Positions 1-8,572 of a DNA stretch of 64,000 nucleotides are shown piece by piece (the first letter of the stretch is position 1; every line of letters begins with the position of its first letter). This DNA is from Nocardia aurantiaca. GTDB taxonomy: Bacteria; Actinomycetota; Actinomycetes; Mycobacteriales; Mycobacteriaceae. The translations under genes and the position numbers were made by a program. The stretch spans positions 40,071-104,070 of the forward strand of contig NZ_WMBB01000019.1 of NCBI RefSeq assembly GCF_009708175.1, given 5' to 3'. Below the pieces are notes generated by a model. It saw only the letters and a list, made by a program, of their open reading frames with translations, was not told the DNA's origin and did not search any database.

Positions 1-119
1 CTCACGGCGGTGGTGGGTCCGCTGCGGGTCGCTTCGCTTTTCGAGTCGCCGCCGCAACCGCCGACCAGCGGGGCGAGCAGCACCAGCGACAGCATGGCGC
101 CGTATTTCAGGGTCGACAA
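1..119 (-). CDS. N-terminal part of a lipoprotein, cut by the window edge
   Basis: Only the first 39 codons are present; the rest lies left of the window. The TTG start at 119 is chosen because a GAGAGG ribosome-binding site lies a few bases upstream; an in-frame ATG at 95 is the alternative. Residues 1-22 are a lipoprotein signal with a hydrophobic core and a lipobox ending LVGGC, followed by a Ser/Thr/Gly-rich linker. It is therefore probably exported and lipid-anchored. Nothing visible identifies its function. Confidence 0.55.
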   Translation of the reverse strand, partial: MSTLKYGAMLSLVLLAPLVGGCGGDSKSEATRSGPTTAV

Positions 120-189
120 AACAAGCCTCTCAATCCATTTCGAGTGCTGAAGGGGTATTCGGCTCGCGCCGTGTGGAATTGGGTGGAAG

Positions 190-1968
190 TCAGTGCGGAG
201 CGGGCAGCATGCGGCCCGCGGCCTGCACGGCCGGATCGGAACTGCCCGCGTCGCTGACGAAGACGGCGAAGGCCAGGTCGCCGTCGATGCCGACGAACCA
301 GCCGTGGGCGTGCTTGTCGTCGAGGTATTCCGCGGTGCCGGTCTTGCCCAACAGCCCGGGAATATCACGGAGCGCGGTGGCGGTGCCGCCGGTAATCGTC
401 TCGCGCATCATGGATTTCACCTGGTCGGCAATGCCGGGTGGGAGCGTGGGCGGCTGCTTGTCGGGCTTGCCGGGCTGCCCCTGGACCACGGTCGGCGGCT
501 TGACCGTGCCCTGGGCGAGCGCGGCGGCCACCAGCGCCATGCCGAACGGCGAGGCGGTCACCTTGCCCTGCCCGATGCCCTCTTCCACGCGCAGTGCGGG
601 CGTGTCGGCGGTGGGCACCTTGCCGGTCACGGTGGTGAGGCCGGGCGTCACGTAGTCGATGCCGAGCCCGAGCTGCGCGGCGGCAGTGGTCAGCCCGTCC
701 GGCGCGAGCTGCACGGCCAGCCTGCCCATGGTGGTGTTGCAGGACTTGGCGAAGGCGGTGTGCAGCGGCACCTGCCCGAGGTCGAAGTTGTTGTCATTGG
801 GGATCTCTCGGCCCTCGATGTTCTCCTGTCCGGGGCAGGCGACCATCGAATCGGGAGTGATCCGACCCTCCTGGAGGGCGGCGGAGACGGTGACGGTCTT
901 GAAGGTCGAGCCCGGCGGGTACAGGCCGGTCAGACCGATCGGGCCCTGCGCGTCGGCGGGCGCGCTCTGGGCCATGGCCAGCACGTTTCCGGTCGAAGGC
1001 TGGAGGGCGACGATGGCCGCGGGCGTGGTGATCGGGGTCAGCGCGGCCTCGGCCGCCCGCTGTAATCCGATATCGAGCGTGGTGTGAATATCGGTGACCT
1101 GCTTGGGTTCCGGGCCGCCGACCCGCTGCGTGCCATCGCTGCCCTGGGCGCGTACCGCCCAGCCCGCGGCGGCGTCGGCCTGTTGTTGCCACAGGTCGGA
1201 GAGGCCGGAGAAGGTCGGGGAGGATAGTGACTTGTCGACGGTCAGCAGGCGGGTCTGCTGGGACGTGGTCACATTCGCCAGGTTGGCGAGGGCCGGCTGG
1301 ACGGTGACGTAATCGGAATCGCGCAGGGTGACGGCCGTGATCGGTGTGCCCTGGGAGGCGGCCAGGTCCGATTGCAGGCTCGCGGCGGTGACATCGGGTG
1401 CGACCGGTCGCAGGGCCGCGGCGACGGCCGCGGGGTCGGCGCCGGGGGCCACGGTGACCAGCGTGACCACCTGCTGGGTCAGCAGGTCACCGCCGGAGCT
1501 GTCGAGAATCTTGGCGGGATCGGGGTACACGAGGCTGTAGGACAGCGGCCCGACATCCAGCCCCGGTGCGACGGTGGCGGGGTCCCACCGGATCTTCCAA
1601 TCCCCGCCGGAGCGACTGGCGCGGCCCGAGGTCGTGTACGTCCACTCGTTCTTGCCGTCCTTGCCCAGCTTCCAGGCGGCGGCCAGCGTGAATGTCCCGC
1701 CGTCGTCGGTCTTCTCGATTTTGCTCGCCTGGAAACGCACCTGTTTGCCGAGGTTGTCGTACAGCGGGCCCAGCGCGGCGGAGGCCTTGGCCGGGTCGCT
1801 GGTCGCGGTGGCGGCGGCCTGCACGTCGTCGCGGCTGAGGGCATCCGCGAAACCCTCGACCGTCTTGGACAGTCCGGATGTGGAATCAGATCCGGAGCAT
1901 GCCGTCGCCGTCACCAGCATGGCCGCGGCGCACACACCGGTGAGGGCCCTCCTGCTGAACTCTGCCAT
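190..1968 (-). CDS. Penicillin-binding lipoprotein (D,D-transpeptidase, Rv2864c-like)
   Basis: A 592-aa cell-wall transpeptidase that cross-links peptidoglycan outside the membrane. The N-terminus has a lipoprotein signal with Cys24 as the likely anchor. An NTF2-like/MecA_N-type domain follows (about residues 32-140), then a linker or dimerisation region, then the transpeptidase domain (about 295-590). All three catalytic motifs are present: STFK at 354-357, SCN at 409-411 and KTG at 542-544. The domain order matches mycobacterial Rv2864c. The ATG at 1968 is chosen because GGGGTGG lies just upstream; the reading frame stays open further upstream, but that part does not look like protein. The neighbour is a divergent beta-lactamase-like gene, so beta-lactam response or wall recycling may be shared. 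Confidence 0.9.
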   Translation of the reverse strand: MAEFSRRALTGVCAAAMLVTATACSGSDSTSGLSKTVEGFADALSRDDVQAAATATSDPAKASAALGPLYDNLGKQVRFQASKIEKTDDGGTFTLAAAWKLGKDGKNEWTYTTSGRASRSGGDWKIRWDPATVAPGLDVGPLSYSLVYPDPAKILDSSGGDLLTQQVVTLVTVAPGADPAAVAAALRPVAPDVTAASLQSDLAASQGTPITAVTLRDSDYVTVQPALANLANVTTSQQTRLLTVDKSLSSPTFSGLSDLWQQQADAAAGWAVRAQGSDGTQRVGGPEPKQVTDIHTTLDIGLQRAAEAALTPITTPAAIVALQPSTGNVLAMAQSAPADAQGPIGLTGLYPPGSTFKTVTVSAALQEGRITPDSMVACPGQENIEGREIPNDNNFDLGQVPLHTAFAKSCNTTMGRLAVQLAPDGLTTAAAQLGLGIDYVTPGLTTVTGKVPTADTPALRVEEGIGQGKVTASPFGMALVAAALAQGTVKPPTVVQGQPGKPDKQPPTLPPGIADQVKSMMRETITGGTATALRDIPGLLGKTGTAEYLDDKHAHGWFVGIDGDLAFAVFVSDAGSSDPAVQAAGRMLPAPH

Positions 1969-2122
1969 GACAGCCACCCCAACACGGATCACCGGCGGCT
2001 GTCCAAGACCGACACGGGTACGAACCGATATGGGAATCGATATCGTCGCAGCGCACGAGGTATCGCACGGCCGTATCGCGGGCGGTTGACGGGCGGATTC
2101 GGGCACCGGGAATGCTGGGGGA

Positions 2123-3028
2123 GTGGACGAGATCTTCCGGACGGCCGGTGTCGAGGGCCGGGTGCATGCCCGCTGTTTCGACTGTGCCGGCGAATTCGGC
2201 TGGGCCGCCGACGAACCGGTGGTGCTGTCCTCGGTGGTGAAGGTGCCGCTGGTGCTGGAGTTCGCGCGGCAGGTAGCGGCGGGCCAGCTCGATCCCACCG
2301 ACCGGGTGCGCGCCACGGCCGCGAACCGGCTGGGTGGGGTGGGCACCGCGGGCTGCCACGACGATGTCGAATTCAGCCTGCGCGATGCGGCCTACTTCGC
2401 GCTCACCGTGAGCGACAATACCGCCGCCGACCTGCTCTTCGACCGGGTCGGAGTGGACAATGTGCGTTCCCTGGCCCGGGAACTCGGGCTCGGCGCGACC
2501 CGGATCATGGGCTCGCTGCGCGACATCCTCTACAGCATGGCCGAGGACATCGGAGCGCGTGACCTGGTCGAATTCGCCCGGCGCTATCCGGAATCCAGCG
2601 CGGCGGAGGTGTTCGGTTCGCGGGCGGTGGATCCGCTGCGCACCACCGCCGGGACCGCGCGCGATATGACCCGCATGCTGTGGCTCATCGGCGAGGACCG
2701 CGCGGGTTCGCCCGAAGCGTGCCGGTTCGTACGGGATCTCATGCGCCAGCAGGTGTACGGACACCGGCTGCCCTCGGCATTCCCGGCGGGCACCGACATC
2801 TGGTCCAAGACCGGGACGCTGCCCGGCATCCGCAATGAGATCGGGGTGGTCGGCTATCCGGATGGAAGCCGCTACGCCGTCGCGGTTTTCACCGTGTCAC
2901 ACAGCCTGGCGGGCCGGCAGCCAGCGGTGGATCGAGCCATCGGTGCGGCCGCGCGGGCCGCCATCGAGCGCATCGATCACTGCCTGCCCGCCACCACGTC
3001 CCATGGCCGCCGCTGCGGCGCGTCCTGA
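2123..3028 (+). CDS. Class-A beta-lactamase-like serine hydrolase
   Basis: A 301-aa protein of the beta-lactamase2 fold. The acylation motifs are clear: SVVK at 37-40, SDN at 97-99 and KTG at 229-231. The E-x-x-L-N omega-loop motif that supplies the deacylating Glu166 in true class-A enzymes is not visible; the corresponding stretch (about 155-175) reads differently. No signal peptide is seen from the GTG start. It may be a slow beta-lactamase, a penicillin-binding esterase, or a peptidase or sensor of the same fold. The GTG start has a G-rich site directly against it, so the true start is not certain. It is divergent from the penicillin-binding lipoprotein, and its 3' end overlaps the convergent LysR gene by 52 bases. 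Confidence 0.8.
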   Translation: MDEIFRTAGVEGRVHARCFDCAGEFGWAADEPVVLSSVVKVPLVLEFARQVAAGQLDPTDRVRATAANRLGGVGTAGCHDDVEFSLRDAAYFALTVSDNTAADLLFDRVGVDNVRSLARELGLGATRIMGSLRDILYSMAEDIGARDLVEFARRYPESSAAEVFGSRAVDPLRTTAGTARDMTRMLWLIGEDRAGSPEACRFVRDLMRQQVYGHRLPSAFPAGTDIWSKTGTLPGIRNEIGVVGYPDGSRYAVAVFTVSHSLAGRQPAVDRAIGAAARAAIERIDHCLPATTSHGRRCGAS

Positions 3029-3930
3029 ATCGGGGCCGGGCGGGACGCGCCATCGCCCTGCACCACCGTCACGATGAGGTCGGCGAGTTCCCGGACCAGC
3101 GGATGCGGGGCGGCGGCGGGCCAGGTCAGGGCGAGCCGCCAGCTCAGGGTGCCTTCGGGCAGCGGCCGCCACACCACGCGCGGTTCCTTCTGCGCCACCA
3201 GGCCCTGGTCGAAGGCGACCCCGCGGCCGGAAAGCACCATGCCGAGCACGAATTCGGGATTGCGGGCGTGCTGCACGGAGGCGGGGCGGAAGCCGTGCTC
3301 CCAGCAAGTGCGCAGGGTGGCGTCGTACAGGCCGGGGGCGGCGGCGCGCGGGAAGATCACCAGACCGTGCCCGGCGAGGTCGGCCAGGGTGAGCGAGGCG
3401 CGCGCGGCCAGCGGGGAATCGCGGGGCAGCACCACGCCGAGCGGAGTCTCCACCGCCGGACCCGATTCCAGGCCGACCACATCCACCGGGTATTGCAGCA
3501 GCCCCGCGTCCAGTTGGCGATCCGCCAGCAGCCGAACCTGTTCGGCGGTGGTCAGTTCTTGGAGATCCACCCGTACCTGCCGGCTCTCGAACGCGGTGAG
3601 AATGGCCGCCAGCACCCGGCCCGCCAGTTCCGGCGGCACACCCACCCGTAGGGCGTCGATCTCGCCCCGATGGGCCTTGCCCACCAGCGATTTCGCCCGC
3701 TCCCAGCGCGCGATCAGATCCCGCGCCTCCACCAGCAGGATCTGGCCCGCCTCGGTGAGTTCCACTCGTCGGCTGTCGCGTTCCAGCAGCCGAGCCCCGA
3801 TATCGCTCTCCAGTTTTCGAATCCGCTGGCTCAGCGCGGGCTGCGCGATCCGCAGCCGCTCGGCCGCCCGGCCGAAGTGCAGTTCCTCGGCCACGGCGAT
3901 GAAGTAGCGCAATTGACGCAGCGGATCCAT
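2977..3930 (-). CDS. LysR-family transcriptional regulator
   Basis: A 317-aa LysR-type regulator. The N-terminal winged helix-turn-helix starts at MDPLRQLRYF and continues through the family pattern FGRAAERL-x-IAQPALSQ-x-IRKLE. A two-lobed effector-binding domain follows (about 90-295). The open frame extends upstream to 4101, but that extension is repetitive Arg/Ala-rich sequence with no similarity to the family, so the ATG at 3930 is used. LysR proteins usually control a neighbouring divergent gene. Here the upstream neighbour, a thioesterase, is on the same strand, so the target is not evident. The last 52 bases overlap the convergent beta-lactamase-like gene. Confidence 0.9.
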   Translation of the reverse strand: MDPLRQLRYFIAVAEELHFGRAAERLRIAQPALSQRIRKLESDIGARLLERDSRRVELTEAGQILLVEARDLIARWERAKSLVGKAHRGEIDALRVGVPPELAGRVLAAILTAFESRQVRVDLQELTTAEQVRLLADRQLDAGLLQYPVDVVGLESGPAVETPLGVVLPRDSPLAARASLTLADLAGHGLVIFPRAAAPGLYDATLRTCWEHGFRPASVQHARNPEFVLGMVLSGRGVAFDQGLVAQKEPRVVWRPLPEGTLSWRLALTWPAAAPHPLVRELADLIVTVVQGDGASRPAPIQDAPQRRPWDVVAGRQ

Positions 3931-3971
3931 CCGACCGACGATATCGTTTTCCTTATCGCCGGGTGCGCCGC

Positions 3972-4835
3972 TCAGCCCCGCGCCCGCACCTCGAGGATCT
4001 GCAAGCAGTGCCCGATCGGCCCCTGCTCGTCGTGCAGCACGGTCGAGCACATCCCGATCCCGTCCGGCCCGATCGACGTCTGCACCGCCAGCCCGATCCA
4101 CTCACCCTCCGGCAGCCGGAACAGATCGATCGTCAGGTCGGTGTTGAGGAAGGTCCACTGATACGGATCCAGCTGCGCCCCAATCCCATTCGCCACATCC
4201 GCCACCGAGAACACCCGCACCAGCGGCGAGATCTCCTCGCCCTCGACCACCTCGACCCGAGGCTTCACCCACACCCGCCGAGTGTCGCCGTCATTCTCCA
4301 CCGGCCGGATGTCCACCGACTTCACATACCCGACATCCCACCCGTCCGGCACACCCCACCCGATCTCGGACGCCTCCGGCACCGTCGGCAGTGGAGCGTC
4401 AACCGTATGCACCACCGACGAACTGTCCGACGTGGCGATCCGCCAAGCCGAAGCCTTCGCCACCGCCCGCTTGGTCCCATCCGCCTGCGCCGCAACCAAC
4501 TCCGCCACGACCAGCTCGACCCGCTTCCCCGGCCGCTCCACCCAGGCCCGCACCTCGACCTCCCCAACCGGTACCGGCCCCAAGATATCCATCGTCAACC
4601 TGGCAACTCGTGCGCCCTCCCGAGCCGCGCACCGCTCCACCGCGCGGGCCAGCAACGCCGACGGCGGCGCCCCGTGCTGCATGGACGCCGCCCACACGCT
4701 CACGGTCGCACCGGTGGCCGAATATCGCTCATACCCATCCGCCCCCACCCCCTGCGCGACGTAATACGCCTTGATCCCGGCCTCATCTCCCGAGGCCGCC
4801 TGCTCCACCGCTGTCACGTCATGCATCCGGGTCAC
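3972..4835 (-). CDS. Acyl-CoA thioesterase-like protein (4HBT_3/TesB type)
   Basis: A 287-aa protein with two consecutive hot-dog halves, as in the thioesterase-like superfamily that includes TesB. Such enzymes hydrolyse acyl-CoA to free acid and CoA in the cytoplasm. Supporting stretches include the conserved helix region with ALLARAVERC, a strand of RLTMDILGPVP type, and a C-terminal half ending in a WTFLNTDLTIDLFRLP block typical of actinobacterial members. The GTG at 4835 gives the longest form; an ATG at 4826 is equally plausible, and neither has a strong ribosome-binding site. Substrate length cannot be told from sequence. Confidence 0.8.
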   Translation of the reverse strand: MTRMHDVTAVEQAASGDEAGIKAYYVAQGVGADGYERYSATGATVSVWAASMQHGAPPSALLARAVERCAAREGARVARLTMDILGPVPVGEVEVRAWVERPGKRVELVVAELVAAQADGTKRAVAKASAWRIATSDSSSVVHTVDAPLPTVPEASEIGWGVPDGWDVGYVKSVDIRPVENDGDTRRVWVKPRVEVVEGEEISPLVRVFSVADVANGIGAQLDPYQWTFLNTDLTIDLFRLPEGEWIGLAVQTSIGPDGIGMCSTVLHDEQGPIGHCLQILEVRARG

Positions 4836-4911
4836 CCAGCCAACGTATCAGCCCACGTCCAACCCACTAGACGGTGTACGACAAACGGCCGATGCGGCCG
4901 CTTCGAGACCC

Positions 4912-5412
4912 TCAGCGGACGGCCAGGATATCGCGATGGATCCGGTCGACGATCATGTCCGGACCCCAGCTCGCGTCGATGCGGGTTTCATCGGCGAAGG
5001 ACAGCGGCTGCCGGCCGTGATACCACCGCGCCATCTGCTCCGGCGTGAAATCCGCCGCCCGGGAGCTCGCGATGTGCCGGGTGACCGTCTCCTCGAAGGT
5101 GAGGTCGAAGCAATAGTGCAGCGCGTGGTCCGCCGCGGCGGTGAGGCGCTCGAGCATCGAGCCGTACCGCCCGGCGTGCAGGATCCCCTCCACGATCACC
5201 ACCAGGCTCCGAGTCAGACCGAACCTCGCAATGTGTTCCAGCAGTTCGACATTGGCCGCCCCGGCCGCATCCGGTTTCCGAAGCATCTGCCGCCGCACCA
5301 CATCCTGCGGTACGACGAGGCATGCGCCGTGCGCGAACCGCTGCTGCACCGTGCGGGCGGCAGTCGACTTCCCCGAGGCCGAGTTGCCGCGAATCACGAC
5401 CAATACGCTCAT
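4912..5412 (-). CDS. P-loop kinase-like protein
   Basis: A 166-aa single-domain P-loop NTPase with Walker A GNSASGKST at residues 9-17. The general plan is that of small kinases: a hydrophobic beta strand before the loop, a second conserved strand near VVIVEGILHAGRY, and a lid region. Related actinobacterial proteins are annotated only as AAA or kinase family. Zeta-toxin and chloramphenicol phosphotransferase-like folds share this outline, but no partner antitoxin is next to it. The substrate is unknown. A long inverted repeat (5460-5516) lies just upstream of the start. Confidence 0.7.
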   Translation of the reverse strand: MSVLVVIRGNSASGKSTAARTVQQRFAHGACLVVPQDVVRRQMLRKPDAAGAANVELLEHIARFGLTRSLVVIVEGILHAGRYGSMLERLTAAADHALHYCFDLTFEETVTRHIASSRAADFTPEQMARWYHGRQPLSFADETRIDASWGPDMIVDRIHRDILAVR

Positions 5413-5459
5413 GTCGCTGCAGGTTACGCGTCCGCGGGAGGTCCGAGCCGAGGACAGGA

Positions 5460-5516
5460 TCAGGGAGCTGTCACGGTGGGGAACCGGTGGGACTCCTCGG
5501 TATGACAGCTCCCTGA
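5460..5516. terminator. 14-bp perfect inverted repeat between permease and kinase genes
   Basis: The arms TCAGGGAGCTGTCA (5460-5473) and TGACAGCTCCCTGA (5503-5516) are perfect complements around a 29-base loop. It sits 15 bases after the permease stop and about 50 bases before the kinase start, both on the minus strand. It most likely ends the dehydrogenase-permease transcript. No T-run follows, so an operator for the kinase gene is the alternative. Confidence 0.5.
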
Positions 5517-5530
5517 GATCGGTGGGCGGG

Positions 5531-7039
5531 TCAGGGGACGGGGTCGGGCTCGGGAATCGGGATGGACTCCGCGGCGGGTGTCTTGGGTTTGCCGAGAATG
5601 GAGTTCCGGCGGCTGTAGGTGAAGTAGATGACGATGCCGAGGGCCATCCAGATCACGAAGCGGAGCCAGGTCTCGATGGAGAGGTTGAGCATCAGCCAGA
5701 GGCAGGCCAGGGCGGCGAGGATGGGGATGACGGGGACCAAGGGGACCCGGAAGCCGCGCTTCAGGTCGGGGCGGATGCGGCGGAGGATGGGGACGCCGAG
5801 GGAGACCAGGACGAAGGCTACGAGGGTGCCGATGTTGACCATTTCCTCGAGGGTGCCGAAGTCCACGAAACCGGCCAGCAGGGCGCAGACGACGCCGACG
5901 ATGACGGTCAGGCGGACGGGGGTGCCGTGCTTGCCGGTATGGGCGAGGCTGCGGGGGAGCAAGCCGTCGCGGGCCATGGCGAACAGCACGCGGGTCTGGC
6001 CCAAAAACATGACCATGACGACCGTGGACAGGCCCGCGAGCGCGCCGATGGAGATGATGTTCTTCACCCAGGTCGCGCCGTGCAGGGCGAAAGCGGTTGC
6101 CAGGGTGGCGTTTCCGCTCGCGAGCTCGGTATAGGGCACCATGCCGGTGAGGATCAGGGAGACCGCGACGTAGAGCACGGTCACGATGGCCAGCGAGCCG
6201 AAGATGCCGCGCGGGACGTCACGCTGCGGGTTGCGGGTCTCCTCCGCGGTAGTGGCGACCACGTCGAAGCCGACGAAGGCGAAGAACACCAGCGAGGCCG
6301 CGGCCAGCAGGCCGTACCAGCCGAAACTGGTTCCGCCGGAACCGGTCAGGAAGGAGAACAGCGACTGGTGCACGCCACCGGCCTGCTCGGAGGGCTGCGA
6401 CGGCGGGATGTAGGGACTGAGGTTGGACGCCTTGAAGTAGGTCGCGCCGACCACCAGCACGAGCGCGATCACGGCCAGCTTGATGGCGACGGCCACGGCC
6501 GAGACCCGCGAGGACAGCTTGGTGCCGGTGGCCAGCAGGACGCCGACCACAGCGATGATCACCACCGCGCCCCAGTCGAACGAGACGGATCCGACGTGCG
6601 CGACCGGATTCACCAGGCCGCCGAGCACCTCGCCGAGATACTGCGACCACCCCTTGGCGACCACCGAAACGGCAAGGGCGAACTCGAGAATGAGATCCCA
6701 TCCGATGATCCAGGCGATGATCTCGCCGAAAGTGGCGTACGCGAACGTGTACGCACTGCCCGCCACCGGCACGGTCGAGGCGAATTCGGCGTAGCACAAC
6801 GCCGTCAGCCCGCACGCGATGGCCGCGAACACGAAGGCCAGTGAGACCGAGGGTCCCGCTACCGTGCCCGCGGTCCGGGCGGTGAGCGTGAAGATGCCCG
6901 CCCCGATGACCACCGCCACACCGAAGATGGTCAGATCCCTCGCCGTCAGATCCTTGCGCAGCTTGGAATCCGGTTCATCGGTATCCCGGATCGACTGCTC
7001 GACCGATTTGGTGCGGAATACTCCGCTCGCGAACGCCAC
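5531..7039 (-). CDS. APC-family amino-acid permease
   Basis: A 502-aa membrane transporter with about 12 hydrophobic segments, of the amino acid-polyamine-organocation superfamily, nearest to the cationic amino-acid transporter (CAT/YhdG) branch. The helix-1 motif VVIGAGIFTLTARTAG and the helix-2 region CYAEFASTVPVAGSAYTF are classical for this family. The GTG start at 7039 is supported by GAGAGGAG six bases upstream. It lies 34 bases downstream of the amino-acid dehydrogenase gene on the same strand, so the two probably form an operon that takes up and deaminates amino acids. The exact substrate is not determined. Confidence 0.9.
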   Translation of the reverse strand: MAFASGVFRTKSVEQSIRDTDEPDSKLRKDLTARDLTIFGVAVVIGAGIFTLTARTAGTVAGPSVSLAFVFAAIACGLTALCYAEFASTVPVAGSAYTFAYATFGEIIAWIIGWDLILEFALAVSVVAKGWSQYLGEVLGGLVNPVAHVGSVSFDWGAVVIIAVVGVLLATGTKLSSRVSAVAVAIKLAVIALVLVVGATYFKASNLSPYIPPSQPSEQAGGVHQSLFSFLTGSGGTSFGWYGLLAAASLVFFAFVGFDVVATTAEETRNPQRDVPRGIFGSLAIVTVLYVAVSLILTGMVPYTELASGNATLATAFALHGATWVKNIISIGALAGLSTVVMVMFLGQTRVLFAMARDGLLPRSLAHTGKHGTPVRLTVIVGVVCALLAGFVDFGTLEEMVNIGTLVAFVLVSLGVPILRRIRPDLKRGFRVPLVPVIPILAALACLWLMLNLSIETWLRFVIWMALGIVIYFTYSRRNSILGKPKTPAAESIPIPEPDPVP

Positions 7040-7073
7040 TTGTCGTCTCCTCTCTGAAACTACGGTGCGGCGA

Positions 7074-8153
7074 TCAGAGGGCCCGCGGGATGGCGTCCAG
7101 ACGCCGTTCCGCGAACCTGTTGGCCGCCGCTCCGGTGCCGATTCCCTCGGCCTTGGATTCCGCGATGATGTCGCGGCAGCGGTCGAAGATGCCCCTCACT
7201 GCGTCTTCGACCTCGGCCGGCGCCGCCTGACGCAGCTCTCCGGCCACCTGAACGAGCCCACCGCCATTGGCCACGAAATCCGGGACCCAGGTGATGCCGC
7301 GCTCATTCAAGGCGTATTCCACTGCGGGCGTGGCCAACTGGTTGTTGGCGGCGCCGCAGACGAGTTTCGCCTCGATGGCCTCGGCGCTGGACACGGTGAG
7401 CGTGCCGCCGAGGGCGCAGGGGGCGTAGACGTCGACCGGAGCGGTGGATACGTTGCTCAACAGTCGAACCGATGGGTTGTGCTTCGAAAGACGTTCCAGC
7501 GCAGCATCGTTCACGTCGCTCGCGCAGACCTCCGCGCCGTCGGCCAGCAGCAGCTGGATCAGTTCGCGGCCGACCTTGCCGACGCCCTCGACGCCGACCG
7601 TGCGGTCGGCCAGTGTGGGTGCGCCCCACACGGATTCGACGCCCGCACGCATCGCGTTGAAAACGCCCAGTGCGGTGAGCCGGGCGCTGTCGCCGGAACC
7701 GCCCGCCGCGGTGCTACGGCCGGTGACATGACCGGTGTACCGGCCGATGGCGTCCAGGTCGTCGGTATCGGTGCCCACATCACCCGCGGTGATGTACCGC
7801 CCGCCGAGGGATTCGATGAACCGCGCGTAGGCCGCGAAGAGTTCTTCGCTCTTGTCCGAGGCCGGATCGCCGATGATGACGGCCTTGCCGCCGCCCAGAT
7901 TCAGACCGGCGGCCGCGGCCTTGTAGGTCATGCCCCACGACAGCCGCAGCACATCGTCGAGCGCCGCCGCCTCGGAGGCGTACGGGTACATCCGGGTGCC
8001 GCCGAGCGCCGGACCCAGCGTTGTCGAATGAATCGCGATGATCGCCCTGAGCCCGCTCTTGTCGTCCTCGCAGAACACCACCTGCTCGTGGCGTCGAGCG
8101 CTCAACTCGTGCGAGCGGCCGAAAACCCCTGCGTCGGTGTGCATTGCGGTCAC
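7074..8153 (-). CDS. Glu/Leu/Phe/Val dehydrogenase (probable valine/leucine dehydrogenase)
   Basis: A 359-aa NAD-dependent oxidative deaminase. The N-terminal catalytic domain has the substrate-binding GPALGGTRM motif and the catalytic lysine in GLNLGGGKAVI. The C-terminal Rossmann domain has the dinucleotide loop VGVEGVGKVG. Length and motifs fit leucine/valine/phenylalanine dehydrogenases rather than the longer glutamate dehydrogenases. The GTG at 8153 has GAAAGGA seven bases upstream; an ATG nine bases inside is the alternative. It is followed closely by an APC permease. An indolepyruvate ferredoxin oxidoreductase and an Lrp regulator lie just upstream, so the neighbourhood suggests breakdown of branched-chain or aromatic amino acids. 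Confidence 0.9.
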   Translation of the reverse strand: MTAMHTDAGVFGRSHELSARRHEQVVFCEDDKSGLRAIIAIHSTTLGPALGGTRMYPYASEAAALDDVLRLSWGMTYKAAAAGLNLGGGKAVIIGDPASDKSEELFAAYARFIESLGGRYITAGDVGTDTDDLDAIGRYTGHVTGRSTAAGGSGDSARLTALGVFNAMRAGVESVWGAPTLADRTVGVEGVGKVGRELIQLLLADGAEVCASDVNDAALERLSKHNPSVRLLSNVSTAPVDVYAPCALGGTLTVSSAEAIEAKLVCGAANNQLATPAVEYALNERGITWVPDFVANGGGLVQVAGELRQAAPAEVEDAVRGIFDRCRDIIAESKAEGIGTGAAANRFAERRLDAIPRAL

Positions 8154-8572
8154 AATCGATTCCTTTCGTGGACGCCGCTTGTGGCGGCGGGTCGGTGGCC
8201 GCGTGGTGGGCGGCCGGTGGCTGCCGCATGGCGCGGCAGTCGATCGATTGCCGCCTGGCGCGGCGGTCGATCGATTGCCGCCTGGCGCGGCGGTGGGACG
8301 GGTGCGGCCGGCGCGATGGCCGCGGCGACCTCAGCCCGTGGGCCAGGCCCCGAGGGACGCGAGCCGGATGATCCGACGGCGCATCAGGGGTGTGGGTCCG
8401 GTGATCTCACGCCGATTCGGCGGCATGAGGTCACCCTGGTCCGGCGGCAGGCACAGGATGTCGCCGAATTATGATGGGCTGGTGTGTAATTCGCGTGTTG
8501 CGGACCGCGTTACCGGGTCCGTGTTCCGAAGGCGGCCCAGCTGGGCGCCGGGCCCGGGCACGGTCGGGCGTA
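8154..8572. other. Intergenic region upstream of the dehydrogenase gene
   Basis: No gene is supported here. It holds a short tandem repeat (8223-8295) and an imperfect hairpin at 8401-8434 (GTGATCTCAC / ATGAGGTCAC arms around an inner CGCCG/CGGCG stem). The hairpin could terminate the upstream oxidoreductase transcript. The AAAGGA ribosome-binding site for the dehydrogenase is at its left edge. Confidence 0.6.
8223..8295. repeat. 27-bp tandem repeat, about 2.7 copies
   Basis: The unit begins GCCGCCTGGCGCGGCGG and ends TCGATCGATT. Copies lie at 8223-8249 (two differences), 8250-8276 and a partial third copy from 8277. Each copy contains the self-complementary TCGATCGA and a GCCGC...GCGGC stem. 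It lies about 70-140 bases upstream of the dehydrogenase start. Function unknown: possible regulatory repeats or replication slippage. Confidence 0.85.

Noticed and set aside
4912..5412. Zeta-type toxin of a toxin-antitoxin pair
   Set aside because: The fold is compatible, but there is no small antitoxin gene upstream or downstream.
8223..8295. CRISPR-like array
   Set aside because: The 27-bp units are directly adjacent with no spacers and fewer than three copies, so a tandem repeat, not CRISPR.
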